A stretch of DNA of 64,000 bases from Paeniglutamicibacter quisquiliarum (GTDB lineage Bacteria; Actinomycetota; Actinomycetes; Actinomycetales; Micrococcaceae). Each line of letters begins with the position of its first letter. Position 1 is the first letter of the stretch. Of the stretch, positions 34,384-42,703 are shown piece after piece. The position numbers and the translations under genes were made by a program. The stretch spans positions 219,047 to 283,046 of the forward strand of contig NZ_JAHRED010000006.1 in assembly GCF_019084045.1 (NCBI RefSeq), given 5' to 3'. The notes under the pieces were generated by a model. The model did not search any database. It was not told where the DNA came from and saw nothing but the letters and a program-made list of their open reading frames with translations.

Positions 34384-35207
34384 GCTTTGACGGCATGGCA
34401 ACACGTATTGGCGCTATCCAATCGACACTGGCGCGCGTCAGCGGAACCCCGGCACCCGCGAAGGTCGAGGCATCGCCCGGCGGTGCCGCGAGTGCTGCTG
34501 CTTTGGCCGGTGCCGTCCCGGGGCTCGGTGCAAACTCGGGTGCGCTGCCCACGACCCCGGCCGCGTTTACCCAGGCACTGCAACAGGCGATGGCACCTTC
34601 GGTGGCGGCAAGCCCCGTCACCGCATCACCGGCACCTGCGCCCACCGTGGCGTCGGGCTCCGGGGCAGCAGTTGAAAAATCCACGTCGGTGGGTAAGGAG
34701 CCTCCGGCAACGGCCGACGGCGTGGATGGCTCCGACGTGGTGCAGAACGCGAAGAAGTACCTCGGCATTCCATACGTTTGGGGAGGAAACAATCCCAAGA
34801 TCGGCCTTGACTGCTCGTCCTTCGTGCAGCACACCTTCAGGGATTTGGGCGTGGAACTTCCCCGGGTGGCCCGGCAGCAGGCCAAGGAAGGAACCGAAGT
34901 TCCCTCCTTGGCCCAGGCCAAGCCCGGCGACCTGATTGTCACCCGTGGAGGTGGCCATATTGGCATTTACCTGGGCGACAACAAGATGATTCATGCCCCG
35001 CGTCCGGGGGAAAGCGTGAGCATCCGGAAACTCTTTGAAACCGATGCCACGATCATGACCATTCGCCGCATTGTGCCGTCCGCATCCGCCGGGGCGTCCG
35101 AGGCCAAGACCCCTGCCGCCGCCACGGCGTCTGCTGCGACCCAGCAGACCGAGCTCACCGCGGCAGCGCAGCGCGCCCTGTTCTCGACAGCGGTGAGTGG
35201 CGCATGA
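34380..35207 (+). CDS. NlpC/P60 peptidoglycan hydrolase of the flagellar operon
   Basis: A 275-residue protein with a flexible Ala/Pro-rich N-terminal half (about 1-115) and a C40 peptidase domain (about 118-225). The catalytic cysteine is in IGLDCSSFVQHTF, the first histidine in RGGGHIGIYLGDN, and a second in MIHAPRPG; the entry motif AKKYLGIPYVWGG is also there. No signal peptide is visible, so it may leave through the flagellar export gate. It sits between fliJ and fliK and probably opens the cell wall for the rod, as FlgJ does in Gram-negatives (inferred). GTG start overlaps fliJ. Confidence 0.88.
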   Translation: MSFDGMATRIGAIQSTLARVSGTPAPAKVEASPGGAASAAALAGAVPGLGANSGALPTTPAAFTQALQQAMAPSVAASPVTASPAPAPTVASGSGAAVEKSTSVGKEPPATADGVDGSDVVQNAKKYLGIPYVWGGNNPKIGLDCSSFVQHTFRDLGVELPRVARQQAKEGTEVPSLAQAKPGDLIVTRGGGHIGIYLGDNKMIHAPRPGESVSIRKLFETDATIMTIRRIVPSASAGASEAKTPAAATASAATQQTELTAAAQRALFSTAVSGA

Positions 35208-36754
35208 TTCCCTTCCCGTCCACTCACGCCACACTGCCGGTTGCCTCTGCGTCCTCGGCTTCCGCGAAATCCGGGGACCTGGGTGCCTCTCCTTCGGGTC
35301 AGTTCGCCGAAGTCTTTGCCTCCATGATTCCCACCGCGCCTGCACCCGGTAAATCGGGTGCACCTGTGGCAACCGGCGTGGAGGCAACAGATGCAGAACC
35401 GGCAAATCCAGCAAATGGGCAACCGGCAATCGACACCCCGGAAGCATCCCTCGGTGGCTCGCAGTGCCGGGAAACCGCCGCACCCGCTGCACGGACATCG
35501 AATACCTCAGCAGTGGATGCTGAGGCCGTGATGAACCAGCGGGCGCAGCACTCGGCGCTGTCGGCTCCTGCCGCGCTGCCCACGGGATCCACAACGGTCA
35601 CCAAAACCGGCAACGAGCAGGCGGACGGTTCCACCGAGCCCGTTTCCGCCGAACAGGTCGCTGGTTCGCCGGCAGGCTCGCCATTGCCGGTGGCCGTCGC
35701 GCCGTGGCTGGTTGTGCCGAGTCCCAGGGCCGTTGCTCCTCCGGAAGCTGCGCAACTGCCTGTCGCGGAGACACCCTTGTTGGTTCTCCCGTTGCCCGAA
35801 GGCGGGTCGCCCCTGCATGTGGCGCCCATTCCTGGGACCACCGTCGCCGGGTCCATGGTCGCCGATTCCCGCGCTGCCGTGACGCCGCCCCCGCAAGCAC
35901 TCGCGGTGTCCGCCAATTCCGAACCCACTGGAACCAAGGATGCATTGGCTCCAGTCATGAAAGCGGCTGCAACACCCATCGCGGAATCCGCAGCTGCCGT
36001 GTCGAACGCAGAAATCCACGGCCTGGTAACCGCACCGGATGCCAACTCGGTTCACACGCAGCAGGAACCGGACGCAGGCCAAACTCAGGCCGGCAGTGCC
36101 GCCACGGCGCCGGCCGGAACGCAAGAGGTACAGGCTGTATCCAACTCCGGCTCCCGGCCGATTCCTGTTGTCGTCGGCCAGGGCGATGTCCGGATGGCCG
36201 CTACTGGAGCGACGGCGGTGGCCGGTGTCGTCGGCGATGCAAGCATCTCGGCAGTGGACCCGCTCGAGTCTTCCGCCGCAGAGACCCCGTTGTTGCGGTC
36301 CCAGACACCGGCCCCGTTGCACCGGCAATTGCTCGGGCCCATCGCCAGCCTTGCCGCCGGACCGAACGGGGAACGAACACTGAGTGTCAACATCGCCCCC
36401 GAGGCGTTGGGCCCCATCACTGTCAAGGCGCTCCTGGGCGGTGAAGGCATCCGAATGGAGCTCTCTGCGCCCACTGACGCCGGGCGCGAGGCGTTGCGAG
36501 CCATGCTGCCGGAGCTGCGGCGTGAACTGGCCGCCACGGGCTCAGGAACCATCATGTTGTCCAGCGGAACGGATTCCTCCTCCACTCCTGGCGGCCACAC
36601 CGGCAGCCAGAACGCGGGCGGCGGGGACGCACGTCCCTTCACCGGTGCCCCTTCTCCGGGATTGCGCACCCGCGGCGAACCGGCACCCCAAACAGCGGGG
36701 CGGGAAACCACCCTTGCCCTGCACGATACTTCCCATCTCGACGTGATGGCTTAG
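35204..36754 (+). CDS. fliK: Flagellar hook-length control protein FliK
   Basis: Measures hook length and switches export specificity. The 516-residue protein is, as usual, a long low-complexity Ala/Pro/Thr/Ser ruler (about 1-370) followed by a compact C-terminal domain (LLGPIASLAAGPNGERTLSVNIAPEALGPITVKALLGGEGIRMELSAPTDAGREALRAMLPELRRELAATG), which matches Flg_hook with its L.P..LG.v.v motif. It overlaps the NlpC/P60 gene by four bases and is 17 bases from flgD. Confidence 0.9.
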   Translation: MIPFPSTHATLPVASASSASAKSGDLGASPSGQFAEVFASMIPTAPAPGKSGAPVATGVEATDAEPANPANGQPAIDTPEASLGGSQCRETAAPAARTSNTSAVDAEAVMNQRAQHSALSAPAALPTGSTTVTKTGNEQADGSTEPVSAEQVAGSPAGSPLPVAVAPWLVVPSPRAVAPPEAAQLPVAETPLLVLPLPEGGSPLHVAPIPGTTVAGSMVADSRAAVTPPPQALAVSANSEPTGTKDALAPVMKAAATPIAESAAAVSNAEIHGLVTAPDANSVHTQQEPDAGQTQAGSAATAPAGTQEVQAVSNSGSRPIPVVVGQGDVRMAATGATAVAGVVGDASISAVDPLESSAAETPLLRSQTPAPLHRQLLGPIASLAAGPNGERTLSVNIAPEALGPITVKALLGGEGIRMELSAPTDAGREALRAMLPELRRELAATGSGTIMLSSGTDSSSTPGGHTGSQNAGGGDARPFTGAPSPGLRTRGEPAPQTAGRETTLALHDTSHLDVMA

Positions 36755-36771
36755 GAAGGACAACCCCCCCC

Positions 36772-37278
36772 ATGACAGTGCCACCCATCGAAGCGACGCA
36801 ATTCGGGGCAACAGCCGCGCCCGTTCGTGCCCCCAAACAGGCCATGGACGGGGAAGTGTTCCTGCACCTGCTGGTCACCCAGCTGGCAAACCAGGACCCG
36901 AGTTCGCCCATGGACACCAACCAGATGATTTCCCAGACCACCCAGCTGGCCTCCATGGAACGCATGAACACCCTCAGCGCCACCCAGGAAGCCTCGTTGG
37001 ACATCCAGCAGCGCCTGGCGGCATCCTCGCTGATCGGTCAGGAAATCACCACCGCCGGGGAGCCGCCGATCACCGGGGTGGTCACCGCGGTGTCCTTTTC
37101 ACAGGGTGCCCCGGTGGTCACGGTGGGGGAGCAGCAGATCCCTTACGCGCAGATCATCGGCATCGCGGCACCCGCCGCGCCGGTTCCCGATCCGGAGCAG
37201 GACACGACCCCGGAAGCCTTGCCTGAGGGCGGGGACACGGTGCCTGAAACCGCCGAACCGGGTGCCCTGGGCGCCTAG
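36772..37278 (+). CDS. flgD: Flagellar hook assembly (cap) protein FlgD
   Basis: Scaffold for hook assembly, 168 residues. The diagnostic N-terminal region is intact: MDGEVFLHLLVTQLANQDPSSPMDTNQMISQTTQLASMERMNTL (compare FLqLLvtQLknQDPl.Pmdn.efv.QlaqfS.lEq). AASSLIGQEITT and a short beta domain follow, with a Pro/Glu-rich tail. GAAGGA precedes the ATG. Confidence 0.95.
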   Translation: MTVPPIEATQFGATAAPVRAPKQAMDGEVFLHLLVTQLANQDPSSPMDTNQMISQTTQLASMERMNTLSATQEASLDIQQRLAASSLIGQEITTAGEPPITGVVTAVSFSQGAPVVTVGEQQIPYAQIIGIAAPAAPVPDPEQDTTPEALPEGGDTVPETAEPGALGA

Positions 37279-37338
37279 GCGTCCGCCCCACGTTTTCTTG
37301 TTCCACCCAATTTCCTTCAACGCAGAAAGACATCCACC

Positions 37339-38511
37339 ATGCTTCGTTCACTGTATTCAGGAATTTCCGGTCTTCGCGCCCACCAGACCATGCTTGACAC
37401 CACCGGCAACAACATTGCCAACGTCAACACGTCGGGCTTCAAGTCTTCCTCCGTCCAGTTCCAGGACACCCTGTCCCAAATGACCCAGGGCGCCACCACC
37501 CCGGGCGAGAACGCCGGCGGACGCAACCCCGCCCAGGTCGGTCTCGGCGTGCAGGTCGCGGGCATCTCGACCAACTTCGGCCAGGGATCCGCCCAGAGCA
37601 CCGGACGTTCCTCGGACATGATGATCGCCGGTGAAGGATTCTTCGCCACGCGCTCGGGGAATGCCACCTCGCTCACCCGCTCCGGTGCCTTCGAATTTGA
37701 CGCCAACGGCAGGCTGACCAGCGCCGACGGCGGCATCGTGCAGGGCTGGATGGCCCAGGGCGGGCAGCTGGCCACTGGCGGCGCGCTGACCGACGTCGCC
37801 CTGCCGCGGGACCTGCTCGCACCGGGTGTCGGCACCAGCACCGCCGGACTCTCCGGCAACCTGCCCAAGGAAACCGCCACCGGCGAATCCATCGTGCAGG
37901 ACAAGGAGATCTTCGCTGCGGACGGCACGAGCCGCACCATGACCATGACGTTCACGCGCACCGCGAACGGCTGGAATGTCGCGGGCAACGACGGCGCCGG
38001 GGCCACCGGCACCGCAACGCTGGCCCTCGCCAACGACGGAACCCTCAACGGCGGCACCATGAACCTCGGCGGCATCGCCGTGGACCTGTCCGCGGTTACC
38101 GGCTATGCAGGGCTCAAGACCGTGTCGATCGCCGAGCAGAACGGCCGCTCCGCCGGAACCCTCGAGTCCTACACGCTGGGCTCGGACGGCACGCTGACGG
38201 GAACCTTCTCCAACGGCGCGCAGCAGGCCATCGCGCAGATCGCCCTTGGCTCCGTGGCCAACCCCGGCGGCCTGCAGAAGACCGGAGGATCGGGCTACAC
38301 CGTCACCGCCAACTCGGGCGCCATCGAATACGGCGTACCGGGGGACCCGGGCATGGGCACCATCTCCGGCGGCATGCTGGAAATGTCCAACGTTGACCTC
38401 TCCCAGGAATTCACCAACCTGATCGTTGCCCAGCGCGGCTTCCAGGCCAACGCCCGCATCATCACCACCAGCGACGAGGTTCTCCAGGAACTGGCCAACC
38501 TCAAGCGCTAA
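37339..38511 (+). CDS. flgE: Flagellar hook protein FlgE
   Basis: Hook subunit, 390 residues. N-terminus MLRSLYSGISGLRAHQTMLDTTGNNIANVNTSGFKSSSVQFQDTLSQ and C-terminus SNVDLSQEFTNLIVAQRGFQANARIITTSDEVLQELANLKR are the two D0 helices; the middle holds the FlaE-like domain. It is the only hook or distal-rod type protein in the window. An imperfect hairpin follows the stop. Confidence 0.96.
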   Translation: MLRSLYSGISGLRAHQTMLDTTGNNIANVNTSGFKSSSVQFQDTLSQMTQGATTPGENAGGRNPAQVGLGVQVAGISTNFGQGSAQSTGRSSDMMIAGEGFFATRSGNATSLTRSGAFEFDANGRLTSADGGIVQGWMAQGGQLATGGALTDVALPRDLLAPGVGTSTAGLSGNLPKETATGESIVQDKEIFAADGTSRTMTMTFTRTANGWNVAGNDGAGATGTATLALANDGTLNGGTMNLGGIAVDLSAVTGYAGLKTVSIAEQNGRSAGTLESYTLGSDGTLTGTFSNGAQQAIAQIALGSVANPGGLQKTGGSGYTVTANSGAIEYGVPGDPGMGTISGGMLEMSNVDLSQEFTNLIVAQRGFQANARIITTSDEVLQELANLKR

Positions 38512-38514
38512 CCC

Positions 38515-38554
38515 GCGTATGGGTGGTCCCGTTAGCTAAGGGGGCCACCCACGC
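38515..38554 (+). terminator. Imperfect hairpin after flgE
   Basis: GCGTATGGGTGGTCCC (38515-38530) can pair with GGGGCCACCCACGC (38541-38554) with small bulges around a 10-base loop, starting three bases after the flgE stop. No T tract, so a weak terminator at most. Confidence 0.45.
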
Positions 38555-38685
38555 AATCCACCATCGGCTTCTCCGTCTGACGCCGGGGCGGGTCAGAGTT
38601 GATCGGCGCATCAGTCCACGGTTGGTTCCATGGCAACTGCGGCCCCTTAGAGTCACCTTCATCTACGACAAAGTAGGATTACGCC

Positions 38686-39135
38686 ATGAAAAAGACCACT
38701 GCAGGACTGGCCGCACTCGCCCTCACCGCCGCCGGAATCATCGGCACCACAACCGCTCTGGCCGCTGACGGCACCTGCCAGGTCTATTCGGGTGGCGGAT
38801 GGCTCGTTGGGGCTTGCCCCGAACCGGCGGTGGTTCCCGTTGAGCGAATCGGCGGGGCGAACAAGTACGAGACCGCCGTGCTCATCTCGCAGATCAACGC
38901 CGAGCCGGGCGTCCCCGCCGTATACCTGGCCAACGCCGCCAGCATGGTTGACGCCCTGTCCATCTCGCCGTACACGGATGGGCCCATCCTGCTGGTGCCG
39001 GCCACCGGCGCCCTTCCAACCACGGTGGCAGATGAGCTCGCCCGCTTGAACCCGGGAAAGCTGGTGGTGCTCGGCGGGACGACCGCTGTCAGCAACGACA
39101 TGCTCGGCCAGGCACAGCTCGCCGCAGCGAACTAA
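38686..39135 (+). CDS. Secreted protein with one cell-wall-binding repeat 2 (CWB2) unit
   Basis: 149 residues with a signal peptide (MKKTTAGLAALALTAAGIIGTTTALA, cut near ALA-AD), a short segment with two cysteines (GTCQVYSGGGWLVGACPE), then one CWB2 unit: RIGGANKYETAVLISQ ... VYLANAASMVDALSISPY ... PILLVPATGALPTTVADELARLNPGKLVVLGGTTAVSNDML. Proteins of this family usually carry three such repeats and bind anionic wall polymers; one repeat is unusual. It lies between flgE and flbD in the same direction. A part in anchoring or passing the flagellum through the wall is a guess. TAGGA precedes the ATG. Confidence 0.85.
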   Translation: MKKTTAGLAALALTAAGIIGTTTALAADGTCQVYSGGGWLVGACPEPAVVPVERIGGANKYETAVLISQINAEPGVPAVYLANAASMVDALSISPYTDGPILLVPATGALPTTVADELARLNPGKLVVLGGTTAVSNDMLGQAQLAAAN

Positions 39136-39193
39136 TCAGATCCCGGCCTGCCGTAAACGGTAAGCCGGAGGGTAGGCGGGCGGCGTCGTTGGC

Positions 39194-39220
39194 TAACGGC
39201 GCCGCCCTTTCTGCCGAGAG
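39194..39220 (+). promoter_or_regulatory. Sigma-28 promoter of flbD-motA-motB
   Basis: TAACGGCG (39194-39201), 11 bases, GCCGAGAG (39213-39220). One base of the -10 differs from GCCGATAG. It lies 28 bases before the flbD ATG, between the CWB2 gene and flbD. Confidence 0.65.
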
Positions 39221-39248
39221 TGCTCCTCTGAAAGGACGGGGTGCTTCA

Positions 39249-39485
39249 ATGATCGTTGTAACCAGGCTCAACGCCACACGCTTTGCGATCAACGCCGACC
39301 TCATCGAGCGGATCCAGGAAAACCCCGACACCGTTGTGTTCATGGTCAACGGCGCGAAGTACGTGGTCACGGAGACCATGGAAGAAGTCATCGCCCTGGT
39401 GGCGGGACATCGTGCCCGGGTGGTTTCACTGGCGCGGAACTACGAGCCGCCGCAACCATCCGTTCCGCCCCTGACGCATCGATAA
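39249..39485 (+). CDS. flbD: Flagellar FlbD family protein
   Basis: 78 residues: MIVVTRLNATRFAINADLIERIQENPDTVVFMVNGAKYVVTETMEEVI. This matches the FlbD family (I.vTrLNg..f.iN.dlIe.ie.tPDTvI.l.nG.kyvV.Es.eEv), a small protein found before motA in Gram-positive flagellar clusters and of unsettled function, distinct from Caulobacter FlbD. The ATG at 39249 is used; GAAAGGA lies about 13 bases upstream. motA starts 15 bases later. Confidence 0.9.
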   Translation: MIVVTRLNATRFAINADLIERIQENPDTVVFMVNGAKYVVTETMEEVIALVAGHRARVVSLARNYEPPQPSVPPLTHR

Positions 39486-39500
39486 AGAGGACGCCCCCAA

Positions 39501-40334
39501 GTGGATCCAGCAACAATCATTGGCCTCCTGCTGGCCTTCGGCGCCATGTTCACCATGCTTTTCATGGAGGGCGCCAACGTCTCGTCGATTCTGCTGCCGG
39601 CCCCCATGATCATCGTGTTCCTCGGAACCATCGCCGTGGGCATCGCCAGCGGCACCATCAGTGACACGATCATTGCCTTCAAGTCCCTCCCCTCGGCTTT
39701 CCGGGGCAAGATCGCCCCGGTGGGGGAGCTGATCACCCGCCTGGTCGAATTGGCGGACCTTGCACGCAAGGAGGGTCTGCTGGCGCTGGAGTCCGAGGCC
39801 AGGGAAACCAAGGACCCGTTCCTGGGCCGGGCCCTGCAGTCCATGGCCGACGGCATGGACGGGGACGAGCTTCGCGACCAGCTCGAGGATGAGATCTCCA
39901 CCCGCGAGCGCACTGATGCGATTGCGCACAAGTATTTTTCCACCCTGGGCGGTTATGCCCCCACCGTGGGCATCATCGGCACCGTGGTCTCGCTGACCCA
40001 CGTGCTGGAAAACCTCTCCAAGCCCGACGAGCTCGGGCACATGATTGCCGCTGCCTTCGTGGCCACGCTGTGGGGACTGGTCTCGGCCAACTTCATCTGG
40101 CTTCCCATCGGCGCGCGGCTGCGCCGGCTTTCGGAACTCGAAATCGACAGCATGACCCTGGCCATGGAGGGCGTGCTGGCGATCCAAGGCGGCAGCCAGT
40201 CGATCCTGCTGGAAGAGAAGCTGAGGGCCATGGTCCCGTCGTACGCATTGGGCACGAAGAACGACAAGAAGAATGGCAAGAAGTCCAACTTCGGGGCCGC
40301 ATCCGTGCTCGATGACTTCAAGGAAGCCGCGTGA
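39501..40334 (+). CDS. motA: Flagellar motor stator protein MotA
   Basis: Proton-channel stator subunit, 277 residues, four membrane helices: two near the N-terminus (TIIGLLLAFGAMFTMLFM; ILLPAPMIIVFLGTIAVGIAS) and two after the cytoplasmic loop (YAPTVGIIGTVVSLTHVL; IAAAFVATLWGLVSANFIWLPIG). The loop between carries the charged residues that touch FliG. GTG start. Overlaps motB by four bases. Confidence 0.95.
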   Translation: MDPATIIGLLLAFGAMFTMLFMEGANVSSILLPAPMIIVFLGTIAVGIASGTISDTIIAFKSLPSAFRGKIAPVGELITRLVELADLARKEGLLALESEARETKDPFLGRALQSMADGMDGDELRDQLEDEISTRERTDAIAHKYFSTLGGYAPTVGIIGTVVSLTHVLENLSKPDELGHMIAAAFVATLWGLVSANFIWLPIGARLRRLSELEIDSMTLAMEGVLAIQGGSQSILLEEKLRAMVPSYALGTKNDKKNGKKSNFGAASVLDDFKEAA

Positions 40335-41164
40335 GTGGCGGCCGCAGCAGTAGCCGGCGCGGGGGCCGGAAGGGCCGCAAGCCGGCAGAGTCCGGGCACG
40401 ACGGTCCGGACGAGCGCTGGATGGCCTCCTACATGGACATGGTCACGGTGCTGATGTGCCTGTTTATCGTTCTTTTTGCCATGTCCACTGTCGACCAGGA
40501 CAAGTACACGAAACTGAAGAATTCCCTTGCCACCGGCTTCGGCACCGAACAAAGCATTACCGCGGACACAGCGGAGGGCGTCGTGGTCCCGCCCGAGCTG
40601 GTGGGCACCGAGGGATTGCTGGCCAGCAGCCAGATTGACGGCCAGACCAAGGAAACCCTGCTGGCCCTGGCCCAGGACGAACAGTCCGAACTGATTGAGC
40701 TCAAGGAACGCATCCAGAAGCGGCTGAAGGATTCCGGGCACGCCGGCGCGGCCGATTTCTCCATCGACAACCGGGGCCTCACCGTGCGCTTGGTCAGCGC
40801 GGAGACCTTCTTTGTGCCCAACAGTGCCGAGCTCACCGACAATGCCCGCGAGATCATCGACGCCATCGCCCCGGTGTTGGCCCCCACCAAGCGCTACTTC
40901 GAGGTGGAGGGATTCGCGGACGAGCGCCGCCCGGTCAAGCCGTACCCCACCAACTGGGAGCTCTCGGCTTCCCGAGCCACCGGAGTGCTGCGCTCGCTGG
41001 TCGAGGACGGTGGCGTGAAGGCCTCGCGGATTTCCTCGGTCGGCTACGGGGACGCCCGTCCGGTCCCAGGCAACAAGGACCTGTCGCTGAACCGCCGTGT
41101 CGACATCGTGGTGCTGTCCAACCAGCCCGAGTCGGTCCGAAGCCTGCTGAAGCAGAACCCGTAG
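40331..41164 (+). CDS. motB: Flagellar motor stator protein MotB
   Basis: Stator subunit anchored to peptidoglycan, 277 residues. A basic N-terminus (SSRRGGRKGRK) precedes one membrane helix (MASYMDMVTVLMCLFIVLFAMS) with the proton-binding aspartate at residue 36. The C-terminal OmpA-like domain (FFVPNSAELTDNAREIIDAIAPVL ... NWELSASRATGVLRSLVEDGGVKASRISSVGYGDARPV ... NRRVDIVVL) binds the wall. GTG start overlapping motA. No fliL follows; the next flagellar gene is 2.2 kb away. Confidence 0.96.
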   Translation: MSGGRSSSRRGGRKGRKPAESGHDGPDERWMASYMDMVTVLMCLFIVLFAMSTVDQDKYTKLKNSLATGFGTEQSITADTAEGVVVPPELVGTEGLLASSQIDGQTKETLLALAQDEQSELIELKERIQKRLKDSGHAGAADFSIDNRGLTVRLVSAETFFVPNSAELTDNAREIIDAIAPVLAPTKRYFEVEGFADERRPVKPYPTNWELSASRATGVLRSLVEDGGVKASRISSVGYGDARPVPGNKDLSLNRRVDIVVLSNQPESVRSLLKQNP

Positions 41165-41366
41165 TCACCTAGCGTGCCTGCGACAATGCCGGGTCGGAAG
41201 CCTTCCAAAGCGGTACGACCTTGGAACAACCCTGCGCCGGCACGTTTCTCTCTTCTACTTCCCCTCATGGTGTCGTAGGGTGATGCCAAGGGAGCGGAAT
41301 CGCGTCGCTTGGGGAATTCGCGCGGGGCTGCTCTGAGATCACTTTTGGGGAAGTGGCTGGTGGCCA
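41165..41366. other. Start of the motB-fliM gap with two TTGGGGAA words
   Basis: No gene. TTGGGGAA occurs at 41309 and 41345, the word that is repeated before fliA. Base composition is clearly less GC-rich than in the neighbouring flagellar genes. Confidence 0.35.
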
Positions 41367-41657
41367 ATGCTGAGACACCGTGGAAACAAAGTGCATTCAG
41401 GTCAAATGGAAGAGCGTGTCCTGGCGCCATCCAGAAGGCCTCGGCGAACGACTCTGGCAGCCATGTTCATCGACGTCTTCCATCTGGACGATGAACCGCA
41501 GACCGTGCGAAGAACCGGGAATCAGGCCACCGGCATGGTGATGCTCGGCGGTGAATATGCCCGGACGCCAGGTCGCGCAGTGGTCTGCACCTGTATCCGG
41601 GCTGGCGACGTTCGCGTAATTTCCGTCCCAGATCCGGAGTGCAGGGGTCACGCCTAA
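41367..41657 (+). CDS. Possible small protein, function unknown
   Basis: An open frame of 96 residues, or 64 if it starts at the internal ATG 41463 (MFIDVFHLDDEPQTVRRTGNQ...). The later part has mostly G/C third positions, and AVVCTCIRAGDVRVISVPDP could form two strands, but no family is recognised and no good ribosome-binding site is seen. It may be chance. Confidence 0.22.
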   Translation: MLRHRGNKVHSGQMEERVLAPSRRPRRTTLAAMFIDVFHLDDEPQTVRRTGNQATGMVMLGGEYARTPGRAVVCTCIRAGDVRVISVPDPECRGHA

Positions 41658-41805
41658 CTGCCGGGATATTTCATGCTGGCCAGCCCTACAGGAGCGCATT
41701 ATTGGATAACGACGACCAGTTGCGTTGCGATTGGAAGGCACTCTCCCCGCAGCCCGTGCAGATGGTGCTGACGATCAGTCCGTATTAAACATTGATGGTC
41801 CGCAT
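41658..41805. other. Non-coding stretch in the motB-fliM gap
   Basis: About 150 bases behind the leftward 39-residue protein gene. Nothing coding is seen on either strand, and no convincing terminator. Confidence 0.35.
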
Positions 41806-41925
41806 TTACGAAGAGAAAACGTATGCGCCCAATCCGATTACGACGGCAATGAGTGCCGCAAGGCCGATGTTCTGCCATAACACCGGAATGCGTGGCCCCT
41901 GATCGTAATAACGACGATTTCCCAA
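41806..41925 (-). CDS. 39-residue single-pass membrane protein, copy 1
   Basis: A tiny protein beginning MGNRRYYDQGPRIPVLWQNI, with one membrane helix (NIGLAALIAVVIGLGAYVFS). TTG start at 41925 preceded by GGGAG with a 6-base gap. It is nearly the same as the gene at 42278-42397: both are 39 residues, share RRYY-x-QGPRIP-x-LWQNIGL and have the same topology, a basic and aromatic head that should stay inside with the helix behind it. Such conservation between copies shows that the frame is real. A longer frame up to 41991 adds 22 residues that the other copy lacks. Function unknown. Confidence 0.75.
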   Translation of the reverse strand: MGNRRYYDQGPRIPVLWQNIGLAALIAVVIGLGAYVFSS

Positions 41926-42277
41926 AGTTAGCTCCCAAGCTGGTGATTGAAACTCCAACAGTATGTGAGCTGCGGTACACCGGATTGCCATTCACGTGGC
42001 TTTCACCTCGCGGTTCACCCTGTGCAGGCCACGTAGCGACATATGGTCCATCAGAACCCTTGGCGTGAGCCGCGCCAAGGCAACAATCTGCCGGGATTGT
42101 TCACTCGCGGCGCGGTCCAGCGGGGTCGCATGTCCGCAAGACCGGCGACACATTGCCTGCTACCCGGGAGGACTTCGTCCTGCCCGATAGGAGGGTTTCA
42201 CTGCACTATCCGTCGCGATTGTTCAGTTCTCGTGCCCGCCAAAAGCCGTTGTGAAAACTCTGCTCTTCCTCTTGCCG
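41926..42277. other. Spacer between the two 39-residue protein genes
   Basis: 352 bases with no gene seen. A hairpin at 42170-42190 (CGGG-AGGAC / GTCCT-G-CCCG) lies behind copy 2 and may end its transcript. No obvious promoter for copy 1. Confidence 0.35.
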
Positions 42278-42397
42278 TCACCGAACGATCAGGTAGGCAG
42301 CAATCCCAATAACCGCTAAAACCAAAATACCCAAACCAATGTTCTGCCACAGAAGCGGAATGCGTGGACCTTGGCTGTAATAACGACGCTTGCTCAT
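42278..42397 (-). CDS. 39-residue single-pass membrane protein, copy 2
   Basis: Begins MSKRRYYSQGPRIPLLWQNI and continues with a membrane helix (NIGLGILVLAVIGIAAYLIV) ending in Arg. ATG at 42397 with a strong GGAGG five bases upstream. Paralogue of 41806-41925, about 60% identical overall and almost fully identical through residues 4-22. The surrounding DNA is not clearly duplicated, so the copies have diverged for some time under selection for the protein. I do not recognise the family; small membrane proteins like this often modulate a larger membrane complex, here perhaps the motor or export gate, which is a guess from position. Confidence 0.8.
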   Translation of the reverse strand: MSKRRYYSQGPRIPLLWQNIGLGILVLAVIGIAAYLIVR

Positions 42398-42703
42398 GAT
42401 CAGCCTCCAAGTCTTTGAAATGTGATTCCCGTACAGGACCCACAGTCCAAGCTACCTGCCGTTCCTGATAGCTCGCTCAGTTCGTCGCAACCCACGGCGG
42501 GCTTTGCCAAGCTCGCGAATCCGACTATCTGCCGTTTAGGTGAGGGTGTGCTGGTTGTTTGAGCGGAGAATCCGCCGCCAATCGGCGCCCGTCACTGTTC
42601 TGCGGGCACGCTCACTGCTCGTGACACGGGAAGCCGCGTGTACGCAATCCGTAAGCGGTGAGTCATATGGGCAGGGCCAATCGGTGCGGTCTTCCGCACG
42701 CTG
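42398..42703. other. Spacer in the motB-fliM gap
   Basis: 306 bases upstream of copy 2 and behind the leftward 74-residue gene. No gene, no sigma-28 type site and no clear terminator were found. Confidence 0.35.
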
